A DNA stretch of 45,888 bases from Pediococcus ethanolidurans. Lineage in GTDB: Bacteria > Bacillota > Bacilli > Lactobacillales > Lactobacillaceae. Every line of letters begins with the position of its first letter. Within the stretch, counting starts at the first letter, position 1. Under the pieces are notes generated by a model, which saw nothing but the letters and a program-made list of their open reading frames with translations, made no database searches and was not told the origin of the DNA. A program made the translations under genes and the position numbers. Where the stretch lies: the NCBI RefSeq assembly GCF_001437405.1, contig NZ_JQBY01000018.1, positions 1 to 45,888 on the forward strand, read 5' to 3'. This document shows positions 19,922-30,349 of the stretch, piece by piece.

Positions 19922-20758
19922 ATGAATGACATAATCAAGGTCTCGCATTTAACTTATAAATATTTACAAAACGAGCTTCCCGCTTTGGATGATGTTTCGT
20001 TTTCTATTCCTAGTGGTGCTTGGGTCGCGATCGTGGGGCATAATGGGAGCGGTAAGAGTACGCTTGCACACTCCTTAGACGGCTTGATTGATTTTAAGCA
20101 GGGGCAAGTATTTATAGACGGGGTTGAATTAACTGAAGCGAACGTATGGAAAGTACGTAGTAAAATTGGCATGATTTTTCAGAATCCTGATAACCAATTT
20201 GTTGGTGCGACAGTTGAGGATGATGTTGCTTTTGGTTTGGAAAATATGGCAGTGCCTCATGATGAGATTCAAGCACGAGTTGATTCGGCACTTGCTCAAG
20301 TTCAAATGAGCGAATTTCGTCATAAACAGCCAGATCAGCTTTCAGGTGGACAAAAACAACGAGTTGCCTTGGCAGGTGTTATTGCTATGCAACCTAAGAT
20401 TATTATTCTGGATGAGGCAACTAGTATGCTTGATCCAATTGGTCGCCAAGAAATTTTAGGAGTGATTAAACGATTACGGCGCAAACTAGGTATCACCGTT
20501 TTATCGATCACACATGAGATGGATGAAACAACTAGTGCTGATGAAATCATTGTCCTAAATGACGGAAAAATTATTGAATCCGGTAAGCCAAGCCTGATTT
20601 ATGCCCATAGTGACTTATTATTAAAATTAGGGTTGGATGTCCCTTATTCACAGCGTCTTAAAGAGGCACTAAAATTACGACACATTCAAACACCGCAAGC
20701 TTATTCTGACGAGAAAGGAATGGTGGATTGGTTATGGCAATCACTTTTAAAAGCGTAA
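19922..20758 (+). CDS. ecfA1: ECF transporter ATPase EcfA1
   Basis: One of two ATPases of the energy-coupling factor module that powers vitamin uptake through interchangeable S proteins. 278 residues: Walker [10 protein letters not shown], signature [13 protein letters not shown], Walker [14 protein letters not shown], switch His in SITHEMDE. I chose ATG 19922 because it gives the family N-terminus; in-frame ATGs at 19904 and 19889 are possible. A -10-like TAAAAT (19872-19877) lies upstream without a clear -35. The gene overlaps ecfA2 by 25 nt. Confidence 0.93.
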   Translation: MNDIIKVSHLTYKYLQNELPALDDVSFSIPSGAWVAIVGHNGSGKSTLAHSLDGLIDFKQGQVFIDGVELTEANVWKVRSKIGMIFQNPDNQFVGATVEDDVAFGLENMAVPHDEIQARVDSALAQVQMSEFRHKQPDQLSGGQKQRVALAGVIAMQPKIIILDEATSMLDPIGRQEILGVIKRLRRKLGITVLSITHEMDETTSADEIIVLNDGKIIESGKPSLIYAHSDLLLKLGLDVPYSQRLKEALKLRHIQTPQAYSDEKGMVDWLWQSLLKA

Positions 20759-21606
20759 GTTATACCTATCAGCCTAATACGCCATTTGAATTCCATGCAT
20801 TAAATGAGATATCTACTAAAATTGAAGATGGTTCGTTTACGGCCCTGATTGGTCATACCGGTAGTGGAAAGTCTACTTTTTTGCAACATCTAAACGCTTT
20901 ACTAAAACCGACTTCAGGGACGGTTTTAATTGAAGATGCTACGATTACGCATGAAACAAGTAATAAGAATTTGAAACCATTACGAAAAAAAGTGGGAATC
21001 GTATTTCAATTTCCAGAAAAACAACTTTTCGCTGATACGGTCAAAAAAGATATTGCTTTTGGCCCAGAGAACTTTGGTAGTACTCCCGAAGAGGCCGGTA
21101 AACTTGCCAAAAAAATGATTGAACTGGTAGGTTTACCAGTTTCATTATTAGATCGATCACCGTTTGAATTATCAGGTGGTCAAATGCGCCGAGTTGCGAT
21201 TGCTGGGGTTCTGGCTATGCAACCAAATGTTTTAGTTCTCGATGAGCCAACGGCCGGATTAGATCCAAGCGGTCGCCAAGAAATTATGCACTTATTTACA
21301 AGTTTACAACAGTCACAACATTTTACGATTGTGCTAGTTACGCATCAGATGGAAGATGTTGCCAATTATGCTAATCATGTGATTGTGATGGAACACGGAA
21401 AAATTGTTAAAGAGGGTCGTCCACGAGAGGTTTTTGCAGACGTTGAATGGCTCCATGACAAGCAACTTGATGTTCCGGCTAGTACCGAGTTTGCTTTTGA
21501 AATGGTAAAAAGAGGTTTTCACTTTGATAAATTGCCATTAACCGAACAAGAATTGGCCGATGATATCGCAGCGATGTTTAAACGAAGAAGGCGATCAAAT
21601 GAATAA
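20734..21606 (+). CDS. ecfA2: ECF transporter ATPase EcfA2
   Basis: Partner ATPase of EcfA1. 290 residues with Walker [10 protein letters not shown], signature [13 protein letters not shown], Walker [14 protein letters not shown] and switch His in VTHQMED. ATG 20734 lies within the end of ecfA1 and the stop overlaps ecfT by 8 nt; tight overlaps indicate coupled synthesis of the three module proteins. Confidence 0.93.
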   Translation: MAITFKSVSYTYQPNTPFEFHALNEISTKIEDGSFTALIGHTGSGKSTFLQHLNALLKPTSGTVLIEDATITHETSNKNLKPLRKKVGIVFQFPEKQLFADTVKKDIAFGPENFGSTPEEAGKLAKKMIELVGLPVSLLDRSPFELSGGQMRRVAIAGVLAMQPNVLVLDEPTAGLDPSGRQEIMHLFTSLQQSQHFTIVLVTHQMEDVANYANHVIVMEHGKIVKEGRPREVFADVEWLHDKQLDVPASTEFAFEMVKRGFHFDKLPLTEQELADDIAAMFKRRRRSNE

Positions 21607-22396
21607 GTTACTGTTTGGTCGCTATATTCCTCAAGACTCGTTTGTGCATCATATGGATCCACGAGCAAAACTGGTGTTAAGCTTTTTGTATGTGATTGTT
21701 ATTTTTTTTGCAAACAATTGGTGGATCTATTTATTAATGACGGTCGTTGCATTATTAAGCATTTGGGCTTCTAAAATTAATTTTAAACTATTTGTTGATG
21801 GAATCTTACCTTTGATATGGATCATTGCCTTTACAATGCTGATTCAGGTGTTTTTCGGTACTGGTGGGCATTTATACTGGCAATGGGGAATCTTTTCCGT
21901 TACGAGCCTCGGAATCCTTAATGCGGCGTATATTTTTGTTCGATTTACACTGATTATCTTAATTTCTACCTTATTAACGCTTTCCACTTCGCCAATTCAA
22001 ATTTCGGATGCCATTGAATCTTTGTTGAAACCATTAGAGAAGGTTCATTTTCCCGTCTATGAAGTAGCGTTAATGTTATCAATTGCCTTACGGTTTGTAC
22101 CGACATTGATGGATGAAACGGAATCGATTATGAATGCGCAACGTGCACGTGGCGTTGACTTTGGGACTGGAAACATTGTGCAACGGATAAAAAAGATTAT
22201 TCCAATTTTAATCCCACTTTTCGTGAGTGCTTTCAACCGAGCTGAAGATTTAGCGACGGCAATGGAAGCCCGTGGTTATCAAGGTGGGGCCGGAAGAACT
22301 AAGTATCGTTTATTGAAATGGGGAATACGTGATACAATTGCAACGCTCATTTACTTATTGATGACGGTCGTCGTTTTTGCTTTACGTTTCTTTTAA
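21599..22396 (+). CDS. ecfT: ECF transporter transmembrane protein EcfT
   Basis: Membrane scaffold that couples both ATPases to an S protein. 265 residues with several hydrophobic segments, and the two ARG coupling motifs in QRARGVDF and MEARGYQ that dock into the ATPase grooves. It starts at ATG 21599 inside ecfA2, with GAAGGCGAT as a plausible ribosome site. Confidence 0.93.
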   Translation: MNKLLFGRYIPQDSFVHHMDPRAKLVLSFLYVIVIFFANNWWIYLLMTVVALLSIWASKINFKLFVDGILPLIWIIAFTMLIQVFFGTGGHLYWQWGIFSVTSLGILNAAYIFVRFTLIILISTLLTLSTSPIQISDAIESLLKPLEKVHFPVYEVALMLSIALRFVPTLMDETESIMNAQRARGVDFGTGNIVQRIKKIIPILIPLFVSAFNRAEDLATAMEARGYQGGAGRTKYRLLKWGIRDTIATLIYLLMTVVVFALRFF

Positions 22397-22406
22397 GGAG
22401 AGTTTT

Positions 22407-23174
22407 ATGTATCGCTATAAAATTACAATTGCCTATGATGGGACTAATTTTGCAGGGTTTCAAAAACAGCCGAAGCAACGAACTGTTGAAGAAGTGGTGG
22501 AAAGAGCAGTTAATAAGATTGCTAAAAAGCCGGCAAAATTGATTAAAGTTTATGGTTCCGGGCGAACTGATTCTGGAGTTCATGCGCTTGGTCAGGTTGT
22601 GCACTTCGACATTCCATTTGATCTAACTGAAACGGCAATGCTGCATGCATTAAATAGTATCTTGCCGTTGGATGTTGTTGTCTTAAAAGTTGAACACGTT
22701 TCACAAGAGTTTCATGCACGCTATGGAACACAAGGGAAACGTTACCAGTATCGCTTGGCGTTAGGTGAGTTTGTTGACCCTTTTAAACGTAATTATACTG
22801 GTCACTGGAAATTTCCACTGGATTTAAAACTGATTCAAAGTGCGTTGCCAGATTTAGTTGGTAAACACGATTTTACTAGTTTTTGTGCTTCCGGTGGTCA
22901 TACCAAAACGAACATTCGTGAAATTTATGAGGCAACCGCAGTATTTGATAGACAACAAAATGAAATTATTTTTGAATTTTATGGGAGCGGATTTCTATAT
23001 AACATGGTCAGAATCATGGTTGCAGTTTTAATTGAAATTGGCAGTCACAGACGACCAGTACATGATATTCCGCGTGTAATTGAGGCTAAAAGTAGGGATG
23101 AAGCTCGTGGAACCGCTCCAGCAAGTGGGTTATATTTAAAAAAAGTCTATTACCCGGCAAATTTTGGTAAATGA
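22407..23174 (+). CDS. truA: tRNA pseudouridine synthase A
   Basis: Isomerises U38-U40 in the anticodon arm of tRNAs. 255 residues. The catalytic Asp is in [11 protein letters not shown] (about residues 50-60); [11 protein letters not shown] is the N-terminal signature. ATG 22407 follows AAGGAG, 10 nt after ecfT. The stop lies just before the rplM promoter. Confidence 0.95.
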   Translation: MYRYKITIAYDGTNFAGFQKQPKQRTVEEVVERAVNKIAKKPAKLIKVYGSGRTDSGVHALGQVVHFDIPFDLTETAMLHALNSILPLDVVVLKVEHVSQEFHARYGTQGKRYQYRLALGEFVDPFKRNYTGHWKFPLDLKLIQSALPDLVGKHDFTSFCASGGHTKTNIREIYEATAVFDRQQNEIIFEFYGSGFLYNMVRIMVAVLIEIGSHRRPVHDIPRVIEAKSRDEARGTAPASGLYLKKVYYPANFGK

Positions 23175-23177
23175 TGA

Positions 23178-23206
23178 TTGACTTTAGTGAAGGTAATTAG
23201 TAAAAT
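23178..23206 (+). promoter_or_regulatory. Promoter of rplM-rpsI
   Basis: TTGACT (23178-23183), 17-bp spacer, TAAAAT (23201-23206), starting 4 bp after the truA stop. It gives rplM-rpsI their own transcription, independent of the ECF genes. Confidence 0.7.
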
Positions 23207-23217
23207 TGAATTTGGTA

Positions 23218-23270
23218 TTGTTTACCTCCACAAATAGGCCCCGGAAACTTATTAAAGTTGAGTTAAACAA
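23218..23270 (+). promoter_or_regulatory. L13-type ribosomal leader
   Basis: TTGTTTA (23218-23224) pairs with TAAACAA (23264-23270), closing a domain that includes an AACTT/AAGTT hairpin around 23246-23259 and the GC-rich AGGCCCCGG stretch. Position directly before rplM and the closing stem fit the L13 leader known from low-GC Gram-positives, where L13 is thought to regulate its own operon. The family assignment is from memory of the consensus. Confidence 0.6.
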
Positions 23271-23293
23271 AACAGAAATTGGAGGAAATACAA

Positions 23294-23737
23294 GTGCGTA
23301 CAACATATTTAGCAAAACCAGGCGAAGTAGATCGCAAATGGTACGTAGTGGATGCTACAGATGTTCCTTTGGGACGTTTATCAAGTACAGTTGCATCTAT
23401 CTTACGCGGTAAAAACAAACCAACATTCACACCAAACGTTGATACAGGTGACTATGTGATCGTTGTGAATGCAGCAAACGTTAAATTAACAGGTCGTAAA
23501 GCGACACGTAAAATTTACTATCATCATTCTAATCACCCAGGTGGCTTAAAGGCTAAGACTGCTGGTGAAATGCGTGATAAGACTCCTGAAAAATTAATTG
23601 AGACTTCAGTTAAGGGAATGCTTCCTCATAACTCACTGGGTCATAAAATGGGACTCAAATTACATGTCTATGCTGGCTCAGAACATGATCATCAAGCTCA
23701 ACAACCTGAAAAGCTTGACATTACTAACTTAATTTAA
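23294..23737 (+). CDS. rplM: 50S ribosomal protein L13
   Basis: Early-assembly 50S protein. 147 residues, [20 protein letters not shown] start and [12 protein letters not shown] motif. GTG 23294 follows GGAGG; an in-frame start five codons earlier overlaps the ribosome site. Confidence 0.97.
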   Translation: MRTTYLAKPGEVDRKWYVVDATDVPLGRLSSTVASILRGKNKPTFTPNVDTGDYVIVVNAANVKLTGRKATRKIYYHHSNHPGGLKAKTAGEMRDKTPEKLIETSVKGMLPHNSLGHKMGLKLHVYAGSEHDHQAQQPEKLDITNLI

Positions 23738-23751
23738 GGAGGAAACGAATT

Positions 23752-24144
23752 TTGGCAGAAGCACAATATCGCGGCACTGGTCGCCGTAAAAACTCTGTTG
23801 CTCGTGTACGTCTTGTACCCGGAACAGGAAAAATTACTGTAAATGACAAAGCGATTGAAGATTACATCCCATTCGCTAACTTGCGTCAAGTTGTTATCCA
23901 ACCATTTGAAGTTACAGAAACAACTGGCAATTACGATGTTCTCGTAAATGTTAATGGTGGTGGCTTCTCTGGACAATCTGGTGCTATTCGTCATGGAATT
24001 GCTCGTGCATTGCTTGATGTAGATCCTGATTTCCGTACACCTTTAAAACGTGCAGGTCTCTTAACTCGTGACCCTCGTATGAAGGAACGTAAGAAATATG
24101 GTCTTAAGAAAGCTCGTAAAGCAGGCCAATTCTCAAAACGTTAA
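23752..24144 (+). CDS. rpsI: 30S ribosomal protein S9
   Basis: S9 has a long C-terminal tail reaching P-site tRNA. 130 residues ending [12 protein letters not shown], with the conserved terminal SKR. TTG start at 23752 behind AAGGAGG. Confidence 0.97.
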   Translation: MAEAQYRGTGRRKNSVARVRLVPGTGKITVNDKAIEDYIPFANLRQVVIQPFEVTETTGNYDVLVNVNGGGFSGQSGAIRHGIARALLDVDPDFRTPLKRAGLLTRDPRMKERKKYGLKKARKAGQFSKR

Positions 24145-24161
24145 TATTATATCAATGTTTC

Positions 24162-24194
24162 AAACACTTCTTCGTTGCGAAGAAGTGTTTTTTT
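24162..24194 (+). terminator. Terminator after rpsI
   Basis: AAACACTTCTTCG-TTG-CGAAGAAGTGTTT, a 13-bp perfect stem, followed by a T run. Confidence 0.93.
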
Positions 24195-24202
24195 ATACAA
24201 AA

Positions 24203-24275
24203 AAACCATAAACCGTTGATGAAAAAGGTATGCTCGTCACTAAATGTGACTAATCAAAAATGGTTTAAGGTTTTA
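24203..24275 (-). terminator. Terminator after padA
   Basis: AAAACC and TAAACC on one side pair with GGTTTA and GGTTTT on the other, enclosing a small GTCAC/GTGAC hairpin. Read on minus, a T run follows the stem, as expected after padA. Confidence 0.55.
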
Positions 24276-24280
24276 TTTAT

Positions 24281-24817
24281 TTATTTGTGAATGCGTTTAT
24301 AATTTTTGTCAAAATATTTTCCTGCGCGAATATCGTTAGGAAGTTCAGGATAAGGTGCTTCACTAATTACGTCTTCATTGTTTTGACCAGCATCACCCAT
24401 GTAAGTAATATGTGCAAATTCGGGAACAACTAGTTTTGGATAAGTTTCATACTTTTCTCTTGAAGCCTTCATAAGGTCAATATGGTCATTTTGATAAGTG
24501 ACCGTGATTTCAGGATGCTCCTGAACCCAACGAGGGAAGAAGATGGTACCGTTGAGTTTCTTTTCATTGGGAACAAAGTCTAATGCAACATCTGTACCAG
24601 TGGGTTCAGTCCAAGCAACCTTGTAGATTCCAGGAACCAGCATCACGATGTTAGCCTCTTGGTCTTTTACCCAACGACCAGCGACCATACCACCATGAAT
24701 TCGATAATCAACAGTATGATCGTTCTTTGCATACCATTCATATTCCCAACCGTTATCATACGTGTAAATAAAATGAGTTCCTAAAAAGTCATCAAGTGTT
24801 TTAAATGTTTTTGTCAT
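24281..24817 (-). CDS. padA: Phenolic acid decarboxylase
   Basis: Cofactor-free cytosolic enzyme that decarboxylates p-coumaric, caffeic and ferulic acids to vinylphenols, detoxifying plant hydroxycinnamates. 178 residues, the usual length for a lipocalin-like barrel. Y18, Y20, R48 and E71 fall at the positions I recall for catalytic residues of the L. plantarum enzyme. ATG 24817 follows GGAGG; a TTG two codons earlier is not needed. Divergent from padR across a dyad operator, so expression is probably induced by phenolic acids through PadR. Confidence 0.95.
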   Translation of the reverse strand: MTKTFKTLDDFLGTHFIYTYDNGWEYEWYAKNDHTVDYRIHGGMVAGRWVKDQEANIVMLVPGIYKVAWTEPTGTDVALDFVPNEKKLNGTIFFPRWVQEHPEITVTYQNDHIDLMKASREKYETYPKLVVPEFAHITYMGDAGQNNEDVISEAPYPELPNDIRAGKYFDKNYKRIHK

Positions 24818-24842
24818 TATCAAAAGCCTCCATTAATTATTG

Positions 24843-24872
24843 ATGTTAATTAATACGTGTAATTAATTACAT
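24843..24872. promoter_or_regulatory. PadR operator dyad
   Basis: Two adjacent sites: ATGT-N8-ACGT (24843-24858) and GTGT-N8-ACAT (24857-24872), each one base from the ATGT-N8-ACAT pattern known for PadR boxes. Together they make a near-perfect 30-bp inverted repeat in the padA-padR divergent region. An extended -10 (TGTTACAAT, 24892-24900) for padR lies next to it. Confidence 0.7.
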
Positions 24873-24932
24873 GTTTTAATCAACTTGATCATGTTACAAT
24901 ATTTTTAAGAAAACGTCAAGGAGGAACCATTT

Positions 24933-25472
24933 ATGGCTCAGAAAAATCGACTTAAATATATTTTATTGGGTTTATTAAAAGATAAAAGTCAAACTGGTTA
25001 TGACCTGACCAAGTCGTTTGAATCGGATATTGGTGAGTTTTGGACTGCCAATCACAGCCAAATATATCCCTTATTAAAACGAATGGAAGCGGAACGCCTA
25101 ATTGATCATAAAACTTCGTTAGTGGGAGAGAAGTTGCAAAAAAAAGAGTATTTTATTACTGAAACGGGAAGCCATACGTTTGAAAAGTGGTTAAAAAGTC
25201 CCTCAGAAATTGATACGATTCATGATGAGTTTATCTTAAAGTTGTACTTTATTGATGATCCTCAATCTGTTCTACTTAAACAGATGATTACAAGTCAACA
25301 AAGTTATCATCGAGACAAACTTGTGCATTTAAAAATGCAATTTAAAGAAAAATTTCCGAGCTCAAAACAAATCAAACAACATTTTGGACATTCGCTTGTT
25401 TTACGTCATGCCATTGAGCGTGAACAGGGGTATAGTGACTGGTTAAATGAGATTTATAAAACAATTAAATAA
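24933..25472 (+). CDS. padR: PadR family repressor of padA
   Basis: Winged-helix regulator that represses the decarboxylase gene until phenolic acids relieve it. 179 residues: N-terminal wing domain with ILLGLLKDKSQTGYDLTK and NHSQIYPLLKRMEAERLI, then a C-terminal helical dimerisation region (about 95-179). AAGGAGG precedes the ATG. Divergence from padA and the shared dyad support the specific assignment over a generic PadR protein. Confidence 0.88.
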   Translation: MAQKNRLKYILLGLLKDKSQTGYDLTKSFESDIGEFWTANHSQIYPLLKRMEAERLIDHKTSLVGEKLQKKEYFITETGSHTFEKWLKSPSEIDTIHDEFILKLYFIDDPQSVLLKQMITSQQSYHRDKLVHLKMQFKEKFPSSKQIKQHFGHSLVLRHAIEREQGYSDWLNEIYKTIK

Positions 25473-25535
25473 GTGAATTATTGACACCGAAGTGTTGAAT
25501 TTGGGAAACTGGTTTTTAGAAAGTAAAAATCAAAA

Positions 25536-25564
25536 TTGACATTTTATTAAATATTGATTAGAAT
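25536..25564 (+). promoter_or_regulatory. Promoter of APC permease
   Basis: TTGACA (25536-25541), 17-bp spacer, TAGAAT (25559-25564), about 45 bp before the permease start. Confidence 0.75.
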
Positions 25565-25610
25565 TAAACACTATATTTAATTAAAAACTAACCATGATCG
25601 GAGAATAGAA

Positions 25611-27032
25611 ATGTTGAATAAGGGTAAATTTGCGGACTTGTTTGTGCGTAAAGAAGTAAACACCGATATGTTTAAAAAAACAGGTTTGGAAAAATCACTC
25701 ACGGCATTTAGTTTAACGACGATGGGAGTCGGCGCAATCGTTGGAGCAGGAATCTTTATCACTCCCGGAATTATTGCTGCCTTATATAGTGGTCCAGGTG
25801 TCTGGTTATCTTATTTAGTTGCTGCTGTTGTGTGTTCATTAGCTGCACTTTGTTATTCAGAGTTTTCATCCACCATTCCATTAGCAGGGAGTGCCTATAC
25901 TTATATTTATACCGTGTTTGGTGAACTAATAGCGTGGGTTTTAGGTTGGGCGTTAATTTCAGAATATCTTTTTGCTGTTTCTTCGGTGGCTGTGAGTTGG
26001 TCGGCTTACTTTCAAAACATTTTGGCTGGTTTTCAAATTCACTTACCAGCAATGTTTCAAGCTGCTTATGGTACTTCTGGCAGTCCCCATGCACTTTTTG
26101 ATTTACCAGCTTTTGTGATCACTATGATCATTGCTTATTTGTTAGTTCAGGGAGTTCGTGAATCAGCTAGAGTAAATGCAATTATGGTTATTTTAAAAAT
26201 TTCGGTTATTTTACTTTTTATTGTTGTCGCGGCTTTCTACGTGCGTCCAAGCAATTTCAACCCAATCTTACCTTTTGGATTCAAAGGAGTCATTAAAGGC
26301 GCAGCAGTTGCCTTCTATGCCTATATTGGATTTGACGCGGTATCGACAGCGTCTGAAGAAGTCAAAAATCCTAAACGTGATATGCCAATTGGGATTGTTT
26401 CGTCGTTAATTGTAGCTTCTATTTTATATATTTCGTTATCAGTTGTTTTAGTTGGCGTGGTTCACTACACAAAATTAAACGTGGCCGATCCGGTTGCATT
26501 GGCATTACATTTAATTCATCAAAACTGGGTAGCAGGAATTGTGTCACTTGGTGCGGTAATCGGGATGACAACCGTTCTTATTGTGATGTCTTATGGTGGA
26601 ACGCGATTGATTTTTGCGATTAGCCGTGATGGTCTGTTACCTAAGGCACTGCACAAACTGAATCCTAAAACGCATGTGCCAGTCATTAATACGTGGATTT
26701 TTGGGCTGATTGCCAGTATTTTTGCGGGTATCATTCCGTTAAGCAAAATTGCCGAACTTGTTAATATTGGAACTTTGTTTGCTTTTGCGATGGTGTCGTT
26801 GGGAGTTGTGTTCTTACGTAGTGATCATAAATTCCGCAATTTACCTAAATCGTTTGAAGTGCCGTTTTATCCATATATTCCGATCTTATCATTTGCAGCC
26901 TGTATTTATTTGATGCTTCAATTAGCTGCATTTACTTGGGAAATGTTTGGAATTTGGTTGGTTATCGGACTGGTCATCTATTTTGGTTATGGCTTTTCGC
27001 ATAGTATTGCAAGAAAAAATGAAGACAAGTAA
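25611..27032 (+). CDS. APC family amino acid permease
   Basis: Inner-membrane transporter of the amino acid-polyamine-organocation superfamily, closest in appearance to the cationic amino acid transporter (CAT, YhdG/YfnA-like) branch. 473 residues and about 12-14 membrane segments. TM1 carries the unwound substrate motif GVGAIVGAGIFITPG (about residues 38-52); the motif FYAYIGFDAVSTASEEVKNP in TM6 is typical of CAT members. An alternative start MFKKTGLEK (25668) is possible. Own promoter and terminator, so a single-gene unit. The substrate cannot be read from the sequence. Confidence 0.88.
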   Translation: MLNKGKFADLFVRKEVNTDMFKKTGLEKSLTAFSLTTMGVGAIVGAGIFITPGIIAALYSGPGVWLSYLVAAVVCSLAALCYSEFSSTIPLAGSAYTYIYTVFGELIAWVLGWALISEYLFAVSSVAVSWSAYFQNILAGFQIHLPAMFQAAYGTSGSPHALFDLPAFVITMIIAYLLVQGVRESARVNAIMVILKISVILLFIVVAAFYVRPSNFNPILPFGFKGVIKGAAVAFYAYIGFDAVSTASEEVKNPKRDMPIGIVSSLIVASILYISLSVVLVGVVHYTKLNVADPVALALHLIHQNWVAGIVSLGAVIGMTTVLIVMSYGGTRLIFAISRDGLLPKALHKLNPKTHVPVINTWIFGLIASIFAGIIPLSKIAELVNIGTLFAFAMVSLGVVFLRSDHKFRNLPKSFEVPFYPYIPILSFAACIYLMLQLAAFTWEMFGIWLVIGLVIYFGYGFSHSIARKNEDK

Positions 27033-27064
27033 AAAATGAATGTTACATTTTGACTGGATACAAA

Positions 27065-27096
27065 AAGAGGCTGAAAAAAATTTTCAGTCTCTTTCT
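27065..27096 (+). terminator. Terminator after APC permease
   Basis: AGAGGCTGAAAA paired with TTTTCAGTCTCT around a short A-rich loop, followed by TT and a pyrimidine-rich tail. Confidence 0.75.
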
Positions 27097-27272
27097 GTCT
27101 CTAAACTTTAATAACCAAAATTAGGGGCTCTGCTTAGTTACGAAAACCAAACGATTCAAGGGACGAATCATTCAGCTCTCTAGGCTACCATAGCAACTTA
27201 TCGTTTTAACGATTTTGGTTGCATGGACAATGTAGTATGTTCGAAGTCAAAATACCTTTTTCACCAATCTCA

Positions 27273-28226
27273 TTAATACCCATTTTGCATATTAATTTGA
27301 TTAATCGGTACGGTACCATCGCGCATAAATTGTTTCAAATTGGGGAGAAAAATTTTATCCCATGCCTGACCTTGATGTTTGGTTTGAGCGGAGTAATGCG
27401 GTGTGATCAAAACATTCTTCATTTGCCATAAGGCATTGTCGGATGGTAATGGTTCTTCCTCAAAGACATCTAAAGCTGCATGTTGCAATTTTTGTTGATT
27501 CAACGCCTCAATTAGGGCTTTGGTATCCACGGATTTGCCCCGACCGACATTGATGAATAAATAAGTATTGTGTAAAGCATCGAAAAAGGTCTTGTCAAAG
27601 AAGTGGGTGGTCTGTGGCGTTAATGGCATAATGTTAACGAGCACATCACTTTTAGTTACGGCATGTCGCCAATCGTCTTGAGCAAAAGTGTCATCAAAAT
27701 GGGCCGCCTTGTGTCCCGTACGGTTGACGCCGATAGTTTTTGCATGAAAGGCCTGCAACAAACGAGCTAATTCACTGCCGATGTGACCAGTGCCAAAGAT
27801 AGTCCAGGTTGTTTCATTGAGAACAAAAGCATCACCAAAGTCAGCTTGTGGTTCCCAGTGGTGTTGTGCTGAACTTTCTAATACTTGTGGTAAATCACGC
27901 ATGAAATATAAAGCATAAAGCAAAACGGTTTGTGAAATAGGCGCCGCGTGCACACCACTGACATTAGACACGATAACCTGTTTTTCTTTAAGTGTTTTAA
28001 GTGGTAAGTAGTCCACGCCCGCACTAATCGTTTGCAGCCATTTTAACGAACCATTAGAAACGGTCAAAACTTTTTGAGAAATATCCGGTTTCCAACCAAG
28101 CATGATCTCAATTGACGCGTAATCTTGCGGTGTGATGGATTCTTCAGTGAAAATATTGATGCCTAGTTGACGATAGGCGGCTAAATTCAATTCTGAATTA
28201 TGTGTTAAAAGTAAAAGATTTTTCAA
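27273..28226 (-). CDS. D-isomer specific 2-hydroxyacid dehydrogenase
   Basis: NAD(P)-dependent oxidoreductase interconverting a 2-keto acid and a D-2-hydroxy acid. 317 residues from TTG 28226, which lies 10 nt after AAGGAG; an upstream ATG (28280) has no ribosome site. Rossmann motif FGTGHIGSE (about 144-152). The catalytic trio is R229 (NVGRGKS), E258 (FEEEPLP) and H277 (TPHYSAQ). The divergent sequence, unlike D-lactate dehydrogenase or SerA with an ACT domain, leaves the substrate open. Divergent from an ECF S-component gene. Confidence 0.85.
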   Translation of the reverse strand: MKNLLLLTHNSELNLAAYRQLGINIFTEESITPQDYASIEIMLGWKPDISQKVLTVSNGSLKWLQTISAGVDYLPLKTLKEKQVIVSNVSGVHAAPISQTVLLYALYFMRDLPQVLESSAQHHWEPQADFGDAFVLNETTWTIFGTGHIGSELARLLQAFHAKTIGVNRTGHKAAHFDDTFAQDDWRHAVTKSDVLVNIMPLTPQTTHFFDKTFFDALHNTYLFINVGRGKSVDTKALIEALNQQKLQHAALDVFEEEPLPSDNALWQMKNVLITPHYSAQTKHQGQAWDKIFLPNLKQFMRDGTVPINQINMQNGY

Positions 28227-28282
28227 AATTTTACAACTCCTTATAAAGTAGCTCGTAATTAATTTTTCTGCTGCTTTCATGA

Positions 28283-28288
28283 TATAAT
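28283..28288 (+). promoter_or_regulatory. -10 box before ECF S-component gene
   Basis: A consensus TATAAT about 55 bp before the start. The -35 position is poor, so only the -10 is claimed. It lies in the divergent region with the dehydrogenase gene. Confidence 0.45.
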
Positions 28289-28342
28289 GATTTTTAACAA
28301 TTAAGAAATCAAATGACTTTTTATCTTGTGAGGAAAATAAAA

Positions 28343-28948
28343 ATGGGGAAAACTTCTGCTGGTCGAATTAGTATTTTAGGATTATTTGCTGCAATCATCA
28401 TTCTACAAAATTATGTACCAATGATAGGCTATTTACCAGTTAGCCCGTTAAACATTACGACAATTCATATTACGGTCATCATTGCCGCTGTTGTTCTAGG
28501 CCCTGGTGATGGTGCCATTGTTGGTGGAATTTGGGGAGTTGTTGACTGGATTCGGGCATTAACGGTTACTTCTAGTGCTTTAGGCAACATTGTGATGGTT
28601 AATCCGTTAATTTCAGTTGTTCCAAGAATTCTTATTGGCCTAATTGCTGGGTGGTTATTTGCTAAGTTAGCCCGACCAAATAAGAGGTTAACGATGCCAC
28701 TTGTGATAAGTGGAATTGCCGGTTCTTTGATTAATACCGTTCTAGTATTAGGTGGAATTGCGTTGTTCTTTGGAAATGGTTCGGCAATTCTGGCGGCAAT
28801 TAATTTTCGGGCATTAACGCCGTACATTTTATTTGTGGCAGGTACGAATGGCATTCCAGAGGCGATTGCAGCCGGCATATTGGTTCCCTTAATAGCAGCA
28901 CCGCTTCTGAAATATACGAAGCTAGGACAACAGCGTTTCAAGCACTGA
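28343..28948 (+). CDS. ECF transporter substrate-binding (S) component
   Basis: Small integral membrane protein that captures a vitamin-type substrate and docks on EcfT. 201 residues, about six hydrophobic segments. The pattern ITTIHITVIIAAVVLGPGDGAIVGGIWG is typical of the broad S-component family that includes PanT-type pantothenate transporters; pantothenate is only a possibility. ATG 28343 follows TGAGGAAA. It lies 6 kb from the ecfA1A2T module, which could energise it. Confidence 0.75.
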   Translation: MGKTSAGRISILGLFAAIIILQNYVPMIGYLPVSPLNITTIHITVIIAAVVLGPGDGAIVGGIWGVVDWIRALTVTSSALGNIVMVNPLISVVPRILIGLIAGWLFAKLARPNKRLTMPLVISGIAGSLINTVLVLGGIALFFGNGSAILAAINFRALTPYILFVAGTNGIPEAIAAGILVPLIAAPLLKYTKLGQQRFKH

Positions 28949-28977
28949 TTTTTGTCAGAAAATAAACAGAAAGATGG

Positions 28978-30217
<1,240 letters not shown>

Positions 30218-30239
30218 TGCAAAAACGCGGTGAATATAC

Positions 30240-30268
30240 TTGCCAACAAGAGATGACAACAGTAAGAT
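30240..30268 (+). promoter_or_regulatory. Promoter of the purK-like gene
   Basis: TTGCCA (30240-30245), 17-bp spacer, TAAGAT (30263-30268). A small TGCAC/GTGCA hairpin (about 30314-30333) lies in the leader before the start codon. Confidence 0.5.
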
Positions 30269-30349
30269 TAAATATGAAGAACTCTTGATCGGAAAAAAGA
30301 TAAGAAAGAAATCTGCACGTTAATCGGTGCATAAGAATGGGTGGGTTAA

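Noticed and set aside
28465-28941. 158-codon open frame on minus
   Set aside because: Antisense to the ECF S-component gene, which has a ribosome site and the expected membrane pattern.
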